Below, one piece after another: positions 1-6,887 of a DNA stretch of 64,000 nt. The DNA comes from Sphingosinicella sp963974575. Its GTDB lineage: Bacteria > Pseudomonadota > Alphaproteobacteria > Sphingomonadales > Sphingomonadaceae. Location: contig NZ_CAXBBQ010000012.1 of NCBI RefSeq assembly GCF_963974575.1, positions 1-64,000 on the forward strand, written 5' to 3'. The stretch's first letter is position 1; each line of letters opens with the position of its first letter. The notes under the pieces were generated by a model. It saw only the letters and a list, made by a program, of their open reading frames with translations. It did no database searches and was not told where the DNA came from. The position numbers and the translations under genes were made by a program.

Positions 1-615
1 AGCGGCGGTCTTCGGCTTCGGACCCGGCTTGCCCTTGGGCTTGGCGGGCGCAGCGACTGCAGGCTTCGCGGCAGCAGCCTTCGGCTTCGGACCGGGTTTA
101 CCCTTCGGCTTCACCGGTGCTTTCACGGCCGGCTTCGCAGCAGCGATCTTGGGCTTCGGACCCGGCTTGCCCTTGGGCTTGGCGGGCGCAGCGGCCGCGG
201 GCTTCGCAGCAGCAGCTTTCGGCTTCGGACCGGGTTTAGCCTTCGGCTTGGGACCAGGCTTCGCCTTCGGCGCAACCTTGGCGCCGATGTTCGTCGACGC
301 CGCAAATTTCGTGATCTCGTTGGCGACGTTGCTGGCGAGTTCCTTGGCAATCTTTTCGAAGCCGGCGCGCGACTTGATGTCGTCGACAAAGGTTTGCACG
401 CCGCTCTTGCGCAGCGTCGACGACGCCTGATCGAGCCACTGTCCGAACATCGCTTCCGCACGCGCCTGCAACTGTGCACCGGCGGCGGCGAGATGTTCAC
501 CGAAATCCTGACCGGTCGACTGCTTCTTCACAGCCGGCTTCTTCGCAGCCGGTTTGGCAGCGCTAACCTTCTTAGGCTTCTTCGCCTTCGCTACCGTTTC
601 TTTCTTCTTCGCCAT
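1..615 (-). CDS. Lys/Pro/Ala-rich histone H1-like (PhaF-like) protein, C-terminus cut by window edge
   Basis: The frame is open from an ATG at 615 to base 1 (205 codons, no stop), so the C-terminus is missing. A GGGAG lies 6 nt before this ATG; an in-frame ATG at 618 is the alternative start. Residues 1-32 are Lys/Ala rich. Residues 35-110 form a neutral amphipathic region that looks helical. From about residue 115 on the protein is a low-complexity tail with five copies of KPGPKPK (near residues 119, 127, 150, 173 and 196) separated by Ala/Lys/Pro linkers. Such tails occur in bacterial histone H1-like proteins and in the DNA-binding tail of phasins such as PhaF; KPGPKPK resembles an AT-hook but lacks the GRP core. 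Nucleoid or granule association is inferred only. Confidence 0.65.
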   Translation of the reverse strand, partial: MAKKKETVAKAKKPKKVSAAKPAAKKPAVKKQSTGQDFGEHLAAAGAQLQARAEAMFGQWLDQASSTLRKSGVQTFVDDIKSRAGFEKIAKELASNVANEITKFAASTNIGAKVAPKAKPGPKPKAKPGPKPKAAAAKPAAAAPAKPKGKPGPKPKIAAAKPAVKAPVKPKGKPGPKPKAAAAKPAVAAPAKPKGKPGPKPKTAA

Positions 616-925
616 CATGATCTCCCATTGACGGATGGAGGACGCTAACATGTCCACAAAATTTGAAAAACTACCAACGCGCAGATAGTTCGTAATAATT
701 GCCATATTCTTGATGGAATTAGTCATGGCAAAACGCAAGACACGATTTCTGAAGGCGCATTCGGTGCTGAGGGCCGATGATGTATAGCAACTGAAACGCG
801 CTCGGTAAGATCAGGTTGCAAAGCTCGGCATCGAACGCGGCGATAGTTTAGGCGAATGTTTCCCGGCAGGCGGACCCGCTCTCGCAGACGCTGCCGGAAC
901 ATGACTGAGTGGAGGCAGGAATACG
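616..925. other. Intergenic region between the histone-like gene and manA
   Basis: About 310 bp separate the two divergently transcribed genes. The left half is AT-richer than its surroundings, consistent with promoters for both. The only ORF seen is a 20-codon one from an ATG at 725, without a convincing ribosome binding site, which I do not call. The manA Shine-Dalgarno (GGAGG at 911-915) lies at the right edge. I see no RNA gene or repeat here. Confidence 0.5.
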
Positions 926-1756
926 ATGACGGTCACCAAGCTGATAACACGCCGCATCGAGAAGCCGTGGGGCCGGCGGCATCTCTCACCTTTCTTTGAA
1001 GACGTCCCGGAGGGTGATGAAAAGATTGGAGAGATCTGGTTCGAGACTCCCGACGGACGCGACCCTGAACTCCTTATAAAATACCTGTTCACGAGCGAGC
1101 GATTGTCCGTGCAGGTGCACCCGGACGACGACGCGGCACGCGCCGCCGGCTATGCGCGCGGGAAGGATGAAGCCTGGCTCGTCCTTGCCGCCGAACCCCA
1201 CGGCACGGTCGGGCTCGGCACGGTGCGTTCGATGTCTGCAGACGAATTGCGCGACGCTGCCATCGACGGTTCGATCGAACAATTGATCGACTGGAAGCCG
1301 GTGAAGGCGGGTGATTTTATTTATTCACCAGCCGGGACGGTCCATGCGATCGGTGCCGGAGTCACCATCGTCGAGATCCAGCAGAACGTCGACCTCACCT
1401 ATCGACTCTATGATTATGGACGTCCGCGCGAGCTCCACCTCGACGAGGGAGTCGCGGTTTCGAATGCACATCCGTTCTTCGTTTCGGATGAACGTCACGA
1501 CCTTTCCCGGGGGCGGACGCTGCTGTCGGCGGGCGGGAAATTTGTCGTGGAACGCTGGCGCACCGGCGCGCGCCTGCACCTGCGCCCACCGCGCGATCGG
1601 CCCGTCTGGATCACGGTGATCGATGGCCGCGCGGGCGACGCACGGTCGGGCGAGACGCTGCTCGTGGAAGGCGACGCCGATCTCGAAGCCGTGCCCGGCA
1701 GCGACCTCCTCGTCTCTTATCCCGGCGGCGAGGTCGCGACGATCCTGGAATTCTGA
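926..1756 (+). CDS. manA: Mannose-6-phosphate isomerase, class I
   Basis: Cytosolic zinc enzyme that interconverts mannose 6-phosphate and fructose 6-phosphate, feeding GDP-mannose and surface polysaccharide synthesis. The 276-residue protein shows the class I (cupin) zinc-site pattern: Gln63 and His65 in QVHPDD, Glu82 in KDEAW, and His140 in GTVHAIG. It is shorter than enterobacterial ManA (about 390 residues), as is common for the compact bacterial form. The start is set by GGAGGCAGG about 7 nt before the ATG. The next gene is convergent and ends 8 bp downstream. Class assignment is firm from the motifs; the exact physiological substrate is inferred. Confidence 0.93.
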   Translation: MTVTKLITRRIEKPWGRRHLSPFFEDVPEGDEKIGEIWFETPDGRDPELLIKYLFTSERLSVQVHPDDDAARAAGYARGKDEAWLVLAAEPHGTVGLGTVRSMSADELRDAAIDGSIEQLIDWKPVKAGDFIYSPAGTVHAIGAGVTIVEIQQNVDLTYRLYDYGRPRELHLDEGVAVSNAHPFFVSDERHDLSRGRTLLSAGGKFVVERWRTGARLHLRPPRDRPVWITVIDGRAGDARSGETLLVEGDADLEAVPGSDLLVSYPGGEVATILEF

Positions 1757-1764
1757 AAACAGGG

Positions 1765-2541
1765 TTACGCGCGGCGCGCGGTCTCCAGCGGCTCGCGCGT
1801 TACCGGATAGCCGATGCCTTCCGGGATGCAGAGATGCGGCCCGTCGTCGCACATGCGAACCTCGGGCTGCACGGTGACGATCGGCGTTTCCATCGCGTGC
1901 GCGATGAGCGCGTCAATGCTCCCGTGCTGCGCGAGGCGTTCGAGATTGCGGCGCGTGGGGAACATCACTTCGGCTTCCTGACGATCCGCGCGCGCGATCG
2001 CTTCAGACGGCGTGATCCACCACGAGGTGGTCGCCTCGTTGCCGTCGTGACCGGCGCTTGCCCCTTCGGGAAGGCGCGCGAGATAGAAGCGCGTGTCGTA
2101 ACGCTTGCCGTGAAGACCGGGCGGCGGCACCCAGCGCGCAAAGGGGAAGAGCACGTCGAGATCGATCTGCTGATCGTGACGCGCGAGGAAATCGGAAAAC
2201 GACAGCGCGCGCGAAGCGATCGCCGGCTGCGCTTCGATGAAGTCGCGCGGTGCGATTTCCGGCCCGTGCGTGAGCAGAACGCCCGCCTCCTCGAAGCTCT
2301 CGCGAACCGCGGCGACGCGCGCTGCGACCTCTTCCAGATCGAGATCGTGGCGGCTCGCAACGAGCCGCGACGCGGCGAGATCCACATCGTGCGCGTCCAC
2401 CTTGCCGCCCGGAAAGACGATCATCCCCGCTCCGAAACCCATCGTCTTCGCGCGGGTCTGCATGAAGATTTCGGGTGTGCCGTAGCCTTCGCGCAGAAGG
2501 ATCAGCGTGGCGGCGGGCTTGGCTTCGTCGTTCATAGACAT
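1765..2541 (-). CDS. NUDIX hydrolase (NUDT19-like)
   Basis: Predicted pyrophosphohydrolase of 258 residues. The Nudix box is split, as in NUDT19-type proteins: GGKVD at residues 45-49 is followed, after an insertion of about 30 residues, by RESFEEAG at 80-87, which carries the metal-binding glutamates. NUDT19 relatives act on CoA or acyl-CoA, but the substrate cannot be read from sequence. The frame extends upstream to 2607, but that start would lie across the start of the divergent gene. I prefer ATG 2541 (MSMNDE), with ATG 2535 also possible; no strong ribosome binding site distinguishes them. It converges with manA. Confidence 0.85.
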   Translation of the reverse strand: MSMNDEAKPAATLILLREGYGTPEIFMQTRAKTMGFGAGMIVFPGGKVDAHDVDLAASRLVASRHDLDLEEVAARVAAVRESFEEAGVLLTHGPEIAPRDFIEAQPAIASRALSFSDFLARHDQQIDLDVLFPFARWVPPPGLHGKRYDTRFYLARLPEGASAGHDGNEATTSWWITPSEAIARADRQEAEVMFPTRRNLERLAQHGSIDALIAHAMETPIVTVQPEVRMCDDGPHLCIPEGIGYPVTREPLETARRA

Positions 2542-2605
2542 GCGGCGTATGTGGACCCGCAATGCCCGCTTGCCAAGCGGGGCAATGCCTATCATTTTCT
2601 CGCGC

Positions 2606-3199
2606 ATGGGCCCGATCGAACTGCTCGGTGTCGCCGCCAGCCTTAGCCTGCTCGCGGGATGGCGGCTCTATGCCACCGTGTTCGCCGCAGGGCTCGGGAT
2701 GCGTTTCGGCCTCCTTGACCTGCCGCAGCATCTTCAAAGCCTCGATGTTTTTGCCAGTCCCTGGGTGATCGGCGCTGCCGCAATCGGTCTCGTCGTGGAA
2801 TTCTTCGCCGACAAGATCGCATGGCTCGACAGCATCTGGGATGCGATTCACACCGCGATCCGGCCGCTCGGCGGGGCGCTCATCGCGCTTGCCGTTGTCG
2901 ATGCGGGAGACCCTGCATGGCAGGTGGCGGCATTCCTGCTGGGCGGCGGCGCGGCGTTCGTTAGCCACAGCGCGAAGGCAAGTGGACGCGCGGTGGTGAA
3001 CGCAAGCCCGGAACCGTTCTCGAACGTGATCGTTTCGGGTGTGGAGGATATGCTCACCCTCGGCGGGCTGACGCTCACACTTGTCGATCCGGTGCTCGCG
3101 GGGATCGTCGCGGTGTCGCTGCTCGCGGTAACCTTACTTCTTCTTTACGCAAGCTGGCGCATCCTGAAGCGCATCGACGTGGTGCTGCGGAAACTCTGA
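2606..3199 (+). CDS. DUF4126 family membrane protein
   Basis: A 197-residue hydrophobic protein with several predicted membrane helices (near residues 5-30, 50-68, 90-115 and 165-190) and a conserved central stretch including WLDSIWD and HSAKASGRAVVNASPEP, which I recognise as typical of DUF4126. Function is unknown. The frame opens at 2507, but the family N-terminus (GPIELLGVAASLSLLAG) begins at ATG 2606, which also leaves a 64-bp gap to the divergent NUDIX gene. Its stop lies one base before the next ATG, so it is probably co-transcribed with the dioxygenase-like gene. Confidence 0.85.
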   Translation: MGPIELLGVAASLSLLAGWRLYATVFAAGLGMRFGLLDLPQHLQSLDVFASPWVIGAAAIGLVVEFFADKIAWLDSIWDAIHTAIRPLGGALIALAVVDAGDPAWQVAAFLLGGGAAFVSHSAKASGRAVVNASPEPFSNVIVSGVEDMLTLGGLTLTLVDPVLAGIVAVSLLAVTLLLLYASWRILKRIDVVLRKL

Positions 3200-3200
3200 A

Positions 3201-4013
3201 ATGACCTTCATGGAAGATTATACCCGGGATGGTTACGCCATCATCCGGCAGTTCTTTTCGCCTACCGACATCGAACGCATCGGCGCGGCGATCGACGGCA
3301 TACACGCGGAAGCCGCTGCGCATGGGCGCAGTTTCCGTCACGGCAATCTCTTCTACAAGATCGCGGACGGCGACGTGCGCATGGCGCAGTGGCCATCGTG
3401 GCGCAGCGACGTGCTGGACGATGCACGCACCGACCGGCGCTTCGCAGCGCTGCTCGGCCCTGTGATCGGCGGCGACATCAAACAGATCATTAACCAGATT
3501 CACTGGAAGCGGCCGGGCGGGAAGGGCGATTTCGCCTTCCATCAGGACTCGCGTTTCCGGCGCCCGCCGGACGCTTACCGCAATCTCGGCGCGAGCTACG
3601 TGCAGACCGGCCTCGCAATCGATCCGCACAATGCGCGCTCGGGCGGAATGCGTATCCTGCCCGGCAGCCACCGGCTCGGTGCGCTGGATATGGAAATCGC
3701 AGGCGCGGTCATGGATAATGCCGCCGCCGAAGAAACGCTCGTCGCGCTCGGCCTCGATCCCTCGGGGCTCATCGACCTCGATCTCGAACCCGGCGACCTC
3801 GCGCTGTGGAGCCCTTATCTCGTGCACGGATCGGGCGCGAACCGTGCCGATCACCACCGGCGCTTCTACATCAACGGCTACGTCCGCGCCGCCGATTGCG
3901 ACCGCGGCGAATGGGCGTTTCGAGACGGCGAACCCGTTCGGCTGGGTCCCGAACCCGCGCTCGTTCACTACGACCAATTGCGCGAACGGCCGGCGCCGCA
4001 CTACGTCGATTGA
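3201..4013 (+). CDS. Phytanoyl-CoA dioxygenase (PhyH) family protein
   Basis: Predicted Fe(II)/2-oxoglutarate-dependent oxygenase of 270 residues. The iron-binding facial triad is visible as His114-x-Asp116 in FHQDSRF plus a distal His209 in LVHGSGAN, followed by an Arg-rich stretch (HHRRFYINGY) suited to binding 2-oxoglutarate. The PGSHRLG motif around residue 155 is characteristic of PhyH proteins. The substrate is unknown; relatives hydroxylate lipids, amino acids or small metabolites. It begins one base after the DUF4126 stop, suggesting translational coupling; an ATG at 3210 is an alternative start. The tRNA-Ala gene follows on the other strand. Confidence 0.85.
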   Translation: MTFMEDYTRDGYAIIRQFFSPTDIERIGAAIDGIHAEAAAHGRSFRHGNLFYKIADGDVRMAQWPSWRSDVLDDARTDRRFAALLGPVIGGDIKQIINQIHWKRPGGKGDFAFHQDSRFRRPPDAYRNLGASYVQTGLAIDPHNARSGGMRILPGSHRLGALDMEIAGAVMDNAAAEETLVALGLDPSGLIDLDLEPGDLALWSPYLVHGSGANRADHHRRFYINGYVRAADCDRGEWAFRDGEPVRLGPEPALVHYDQLRERPAPHYVD

Positions 4014-4035
4014 TGGGAAAAACAGGAAATCCGGA

Positions 4036-4111
4036 TGGTGGAGCTGAGGGGAATCGAACCCCTGACCTCTGCAGTGCGATTGCAGCGCTCTCCCATCTGA
4101 GCTACAGCCCC
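4036..4111 (-). tRNA. tRNA-Ala (anticodon CGC)
   Basis: On the minus strand the sequence folds into a full cloverleaf of 76 nt. The acceptor stem is GGGGCTG/CAGCTCC with one G-U pair, the D-arm reads TAGCTCAGATGGGAGAGC, and the anticodon stem is CTGCA/TGCAG with loop ATCGCAC, giving anticodon CGC. The T-loop is GTTCGAT. The 3' CCA is encoded at 4038-4036. Confidence 0.95.
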
Positions 4112-4184
4112 GATCCGGACGGCGCTCTATAACGATGCCTTCCCGCCGATGCAACGGGGTTTGCGCGGCGTTTGAAAATCGCCT

Positions 4185-4484
4185 TCAGGCCTGCTCGTTC
4201 TTGATGCGCTCGTGGTGCCGGATCACCTCTTCGATAATGAAGCGAAGGAACTTTTCGGCCAGTTCCTCGTCCAGCTTCGCATCGGCGGCGAGCTTCCGCA
4301 GCCGCGCGATCTGGCGGGCCTCCCGGTCCGGATCGGCGGGCGGGAGGCCGGCGACGGCCTTGTATTCACCCACGGCCTGCGTGATCTTGAAGCGCTCGGC
4401 GAGCATATGGATGAGCGCTGCATCGATGTTGTCGATACTGCTGCGGTATGCAGCGAGGCGGTCATCTGAGCGGTCGTCGGTCAT
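4185..4484 (-). CDS. Chorismate mutase (AroQ class)
   Basis: A 99-residue all-helical protein matching the AroQ fold, which converts chorismate to prephenate for phenylalanine and tyrosine synthesis. Recognisable elements are LAAYRSSIDNIDAALIHMLAERF near the N-terminus, a basic residue pair at the start of helix 1, the DPDREARQI segment, and FLRFIIEEVIRHHERIK at the end. It is a free-standing mutase with no fused dehydratase or dehydrogenase domain. The start at 4484 is favoured because GGGGAG lies 4-5 nt upstream; a longer frame to 4547 lacks such a site. It is divergent from the polyprenyl synthase gene. Confidence 0.88.
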   Translation of the reverse strand: MTDDRSDDRLAAYRSSIDNIDAALIHMLAERFKITQAVGEYKAVAGLPPADPDREARQIARLRKLAADAKLDEELAEKFLRFIIEEVIRHHERIKNEQA

Positions 4485-4570
4485 CAGGCTCCCCAAAACG
4501 TCGGCGCGTCGATGTGGCGCGGTGACAAAGCGCCGTGGATGTAGCATGGACGAATGACAGCGGAAACGTC

Positions 4571-5605
4571 ATGGGACAAGTCAGAGTCGTGAGCGCCAAC
4601 ATACACAGGTTGAATCCGGCAGAGCCCGCACCGTCCATCGACGGGCTGATGCAGCTGGTGGCGCCCGAGCTGAATTCCGTGAACCAGATCATCTTGGACC
4701 GGATGCAAAGCCCGGTGGCGGTGATTCCGGCGCTCGCGGGGCATCTGATTTCGGGCGGCGGCAAGCGCCTGCGGCCGATGCTGACGCTCGCGAGCGCGCG
4801 CCTGCTCGGCTATTCGGGCGAACGGCACCACAAGCTCGCGGCGAGCGTGGAGTTCATCCACACCGCGACATTGCTCCACGATGACGTGGTGGACGGATCG
4901 GACCTGCGGCGCGGCAAGAAGGCGGCGAACCTCATCTGGGGCAACCAGGCGACCGTGCTTGTCGGCGACTTCCTGTTCAGCCGCGCGTTCGAGCTGATGG
5001 TGGAAGACGGCTCGCTGCGCGTCCTCAAGATCCTTTCGAACGCCTCCGCCGTGATCGCGCAGGGCGAGGTCGACCAGCTGATGGTCGCGCGCCAGATCGA
5101 AACCAGCGAGGAAAAATACCTGCAGGTGATCACCGCGAAGACGGCGGTGCTGTTCGCCGCCGCCTGCCAGATCGCCGCCGTGGTCGCGGAGCGCGACGAG
5201 GCGTGCGAGGCCGCGCTTGAAAGCTTCGGCCGCAACCTCGGCATCGCCTTCCAGCTCGTGGACGACGCGATCGACTACATGTCCGACGCCGAAACCATGG
5301 GCAAGGGGCAAGGCGACGACTTCCGCGAAGGCAAGCTGACGCTGCCCGTGATCCTCGCCTATCGCCGCGGCGACGACGAGGCGCGGCGCTTCTGGCGCGA
5401 CGCGATGGAAGGCCGCCGCAAGTCCGACGAAGACCTCGCCGAAGCGATCGAGAGGCTGAAAACATCAGGTTCGATCGCTGATACGTTGGCGCGCGCGCGG
5501 CACTATGGCGAACTCGCCATCGATGCCATCGCCGATATGCCGGCAAGCAGCGCCAAGGTTGCGCTTACCGAAACCGTGCGTTTCGCGATCGCGCGGGCAT
5601 TCTGA
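4571..5605 (+). CDS. ispB: Long-chain (octa/decaprenyl) diphosphate synthase
   Basis: Trans-isoprenyl diphosphate synthase of about 344 residues that makes the ubiquinone side chain by adding isopentenyl diphosphate units. Both aspartate-rich motifs are present: DDVVD at residues 104-108 and DDAID at 231-235. GGGKRLRP near residue 62 forms the substrate pocket. The gene symbol follows the usual ubiquinone-chain enzyme; the exact chain length (often C50 in Sphingomonadales) cannot be read from the sequence. An in-frame ATG at 4535 is an alternative start, as is a GTG at 4589; homologous proteins usually begin close to the HRL segment, hence the choice of 4571. Confidence 0.88.
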   Translation: MGQVRVVSANIHRLNPAEPAPSIDGLMQLVAPELNSVNQIILDRMQSPVAVIPALAGHLISGGGKRLRPMLTLASARLLGYSGERHHKLAASVEFIHTATLLHDDVVDGSDLRRGKKAANLIWGNQATVLVGDFLFSRAFELMVEDGSLRVLKILSNASAVIAQGEVDQLMVARQIETSEEKYLQVITAKTAVLFAAACQIAAVVAERDEACEAALESFGRNLGIAFQLVDDAIDYMSDAETMGKGQGDDFREGKLTLPVILAYRRGDDEARRFWRDAMEGRRKSDEDLAEAIERLKTSGSIADTLARARHYGELAIDAIADMPASSAKVALTETVRFAIARAF

Positions 5606-5670
5606 GCGCTTGACGCGCGGCCCGCGGCTGCGCCATTGGCGTTCCCGAGAGCTTTCAAGGACGAGGACAG

Positions 5671-5949
5671 ATGGCTGCCCGGATTTACCAGCGCCCCAAG
5701 AACGCGATGCAGAGCGGCAAGGCGCGCATGCAGGAATGGGTGCTGGAGTTCGAGCGCGCGGACCCGCAGCGCCCCGATCCGCTCACCGGCTGGGCAGGCT
5801 CCGCCGACACGCGCCGCCAGTTGACGCTGCGCTTCGACAGCGCAGAAGCCGCCAAGGCGTATGCCGAGCGCGAAGGTTTTGCCTACACGGTGCTGCCGCC
5901 GCGCACGCACCACCTGAAAATCCAGACGTACGCCGACAATTTCAAATAG
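5671..5949 (+). CDS. NADH dehydrogenase (complex I) NDUFS4-like accessory subunit
   Basis: A 92-residue protein of the ETC complex I subunit conserved region family, the bacterial counterpart of the mitochondrial 18-kDa NDUFS4 subunit. It has the N-terminal ARIYQRPKNAMQSGKA segment, the WVLEFE strand, LTGWAGSADTRRQ and the C-terminal YADNFK, all typical of this family. In alphaproteobacteria it is a supernumerary peripheral-arm subunit encoded away from the nuo operon. GAGGACAG sits just before the ATG. The gene is followed by tRNA-Arg on the same strand. Confidence 0.92.
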   Translation: MAARIYQRPKNAMQSGKARMQEWVLEFERADPQRPDPLTGWAGSADTRRQLTLRFDSAEAAKAYAEREGFAYTVLPPRTHHLKIQTYADNFK

Positions 5950-5977
5950 CGCGCATTTGCGCTAAGGCCCCTCGCGG

Positions 5978-6054
5978 GCGCCCGTAGCTCAGTTGGATAG
6001 AGCACGAGCCTTCTAAGCTTGGGGTCGCAGGTTCGAATCCTGCCGGGCGCGCCA
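5978..6054 (+). tRNA. tRNA-Arg (anticodon TCT)
   Basis: A 77-nt cloverleaf with acceptor stem GCGCCCG/CGGGCGC, D-arm TAGCTCAGTTGGATAGAGC, anticodon stem CGAGC/GCTTG and loop CTTCTAA, giving anticodon TCT for AGA codons. The T-arm is GCAGGTTCGAATCCTGC. Discriminator base G and CCA are encoded at 6051-6054. Confidence 0.96.
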
Positions 6055-6076
6055 TGATTTTCTGAAGGTATTCCGC

Positions 6077-6235
6077 ATGAATCACAAACGCGGCAGGCCC
6101 AGAAACCGTCGTGCGGGCTGCAAGATGTGCAAGCCCTGGAAGGTCAACGGCCATCGCACCGAGCGTCGCGACGGGGAGAAATTCAGCGACCACAGGCGCC
6201 GCACGGGCGCGGACGACGTGACACGGGGCGAATAG
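6077..6235 (+). CDS. Small basic CxxC protein, 52 residues
   Basis: A 52-codon frame begins 22 bp after tRNA-Arg with GAAGGT 7 nt before its ATG. The product is very basic and has a compact motif RAGCKMCKPWK, with Cys15 and Cys18 forming a CxxC knuckle, flanked by RGRPRNRR (AT-hook-like) and RTERRDGEKFSDHRRR. I recall similar short bacterial proteins with an RAGCLMCKPHK-type motif, so it is probably a real conserved gene of unknown function, perhaps nucleic-acid or ribosome associated. That recollection is the weak point. The downstream gene is convergent and ends 13 bp away. Confidence 0.65.
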   Translation: MNHKRGRPRNRRAGCKMCKPWKVNGHRTERRDGEKFSDHRRRTGADDVTRGE

Positions 6236-6248
6236 CTCGCCGTCGCCG

Positions 6249-6725
6249 CTAGTCCGACCTCTCTCGCGAATTGCCACGACGATCCCGGCGATCGCGCCAA
6301 TCGCCACGGTCGCGGTCCGGCCTTGTCATGCGCGGGCTTTCGCGACCCCGATCGGCGTTCACGCGTCGATCCCGATCGCGATCACGCCATTTCTGACGGT
6401 CGGACCGGTCCCACTTTCCATCGTGCCGATCGCGATGACCGGCATAACGATCGCGTTGGCGCTCCATCCAGTAATCGCGTTGCCGCGCATTCCAGCGATG
6501 GCGTTTTCCTGCGCGGTCGAGCACGTAGTAACCGCTGCCGGGGTAATAATAGCCATCGTACCAGCCATAGCCGTAGCGGGGATAATCATAGCCGTAGCGG
6601 TCGTAGTAGCCGCCGTGGCCAACCGAAACGCCCGCTCTGCCGTATCCGTCGTACATGCAGCCGCCGAGGGCGACTGCAGACAGCAGCACAAGTGCGCTCG
6701 TTACGCCTCTTCGAATAGTATTCAT
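6249..6725 (-). CDS. Tyr/Gly-rich and Arg/Asp-rich lipoprotein
   Basis: A 158-residue predicted lipoprotein. The N-terminus MNTIRRGVTSALVLLSAVAL precedes GGC, giving a lipobox with Cys23. Residues 24-70 are extremely rich in Tyr and Gly (many YGY and YYDRYGYD units). From about residue 85 the composition switches to Arg/Asp with many RDR and DRRD repeats. The first half resembles small envelope proteins with an aromatic Gly-rich head; the second is a highly charged, probably disordered tail. AGGAGAAGG is placed correctly before ATG 6725, and the longer frame to 6788 has no such site. No function is recognisable. Confidence 0.75.
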   Translation of the reverse strand: MNTIRRGVTSALVLLSAVALGGCMYDGYGRAGVSVGHGGYYDRYGYDYPRYGYGWYDGYYYPGSGYYVLDRAGKRHRWNARQRDYWMERQRDRYAGHRDRHDGKWDRSDRQKWRDRDRDRRVNADRGRESPRMTRPDRDRGDWRDRRDRRGNSRERSD

Positions 6726-6786
6726 GGCCTTCTCCTGCAGTCCAGTGGGCCATGAAGCGCCTGAACCGCAGGTGAAGCCGAGCGCC

Positions 6787-6822
6787 AAAAAAGACGCCGG
6801 CTCCGTTCGGGAGGCCGGCGTT
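6787..6822 (-). terminator. Rho-independent terminator after gabD
   Basis: On the minus strand, ACGCCGGC pairs with GCCGGCGT around a 12-nt loop, followed directly by CTTTTTT. It lies 66 bp past the gabD stop and upstream of the lipoprotein gene, so it fits the end of the four-gene catabolic operon. Confidence 0.85.
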
Positions 6823-6887
6823 CAGGTGTTGCATTGGGGTCAATGCACTGAACCTAAACGCCTATTGGACGAAATGTTTCCGCCGCC

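Noticed and set aside
1..300. Tandem DNA repeat at the left edge as a possible CRISPR or satellite
   Set aside because: The repetition follows codon phase and encodes KPGPKPK units of the histone-like protein.
725..787. 20-codon ORF from ATG 725 upstream of manA
   Set aside because: Too short, no Shine-Dalgarno, no recognisable sequence.
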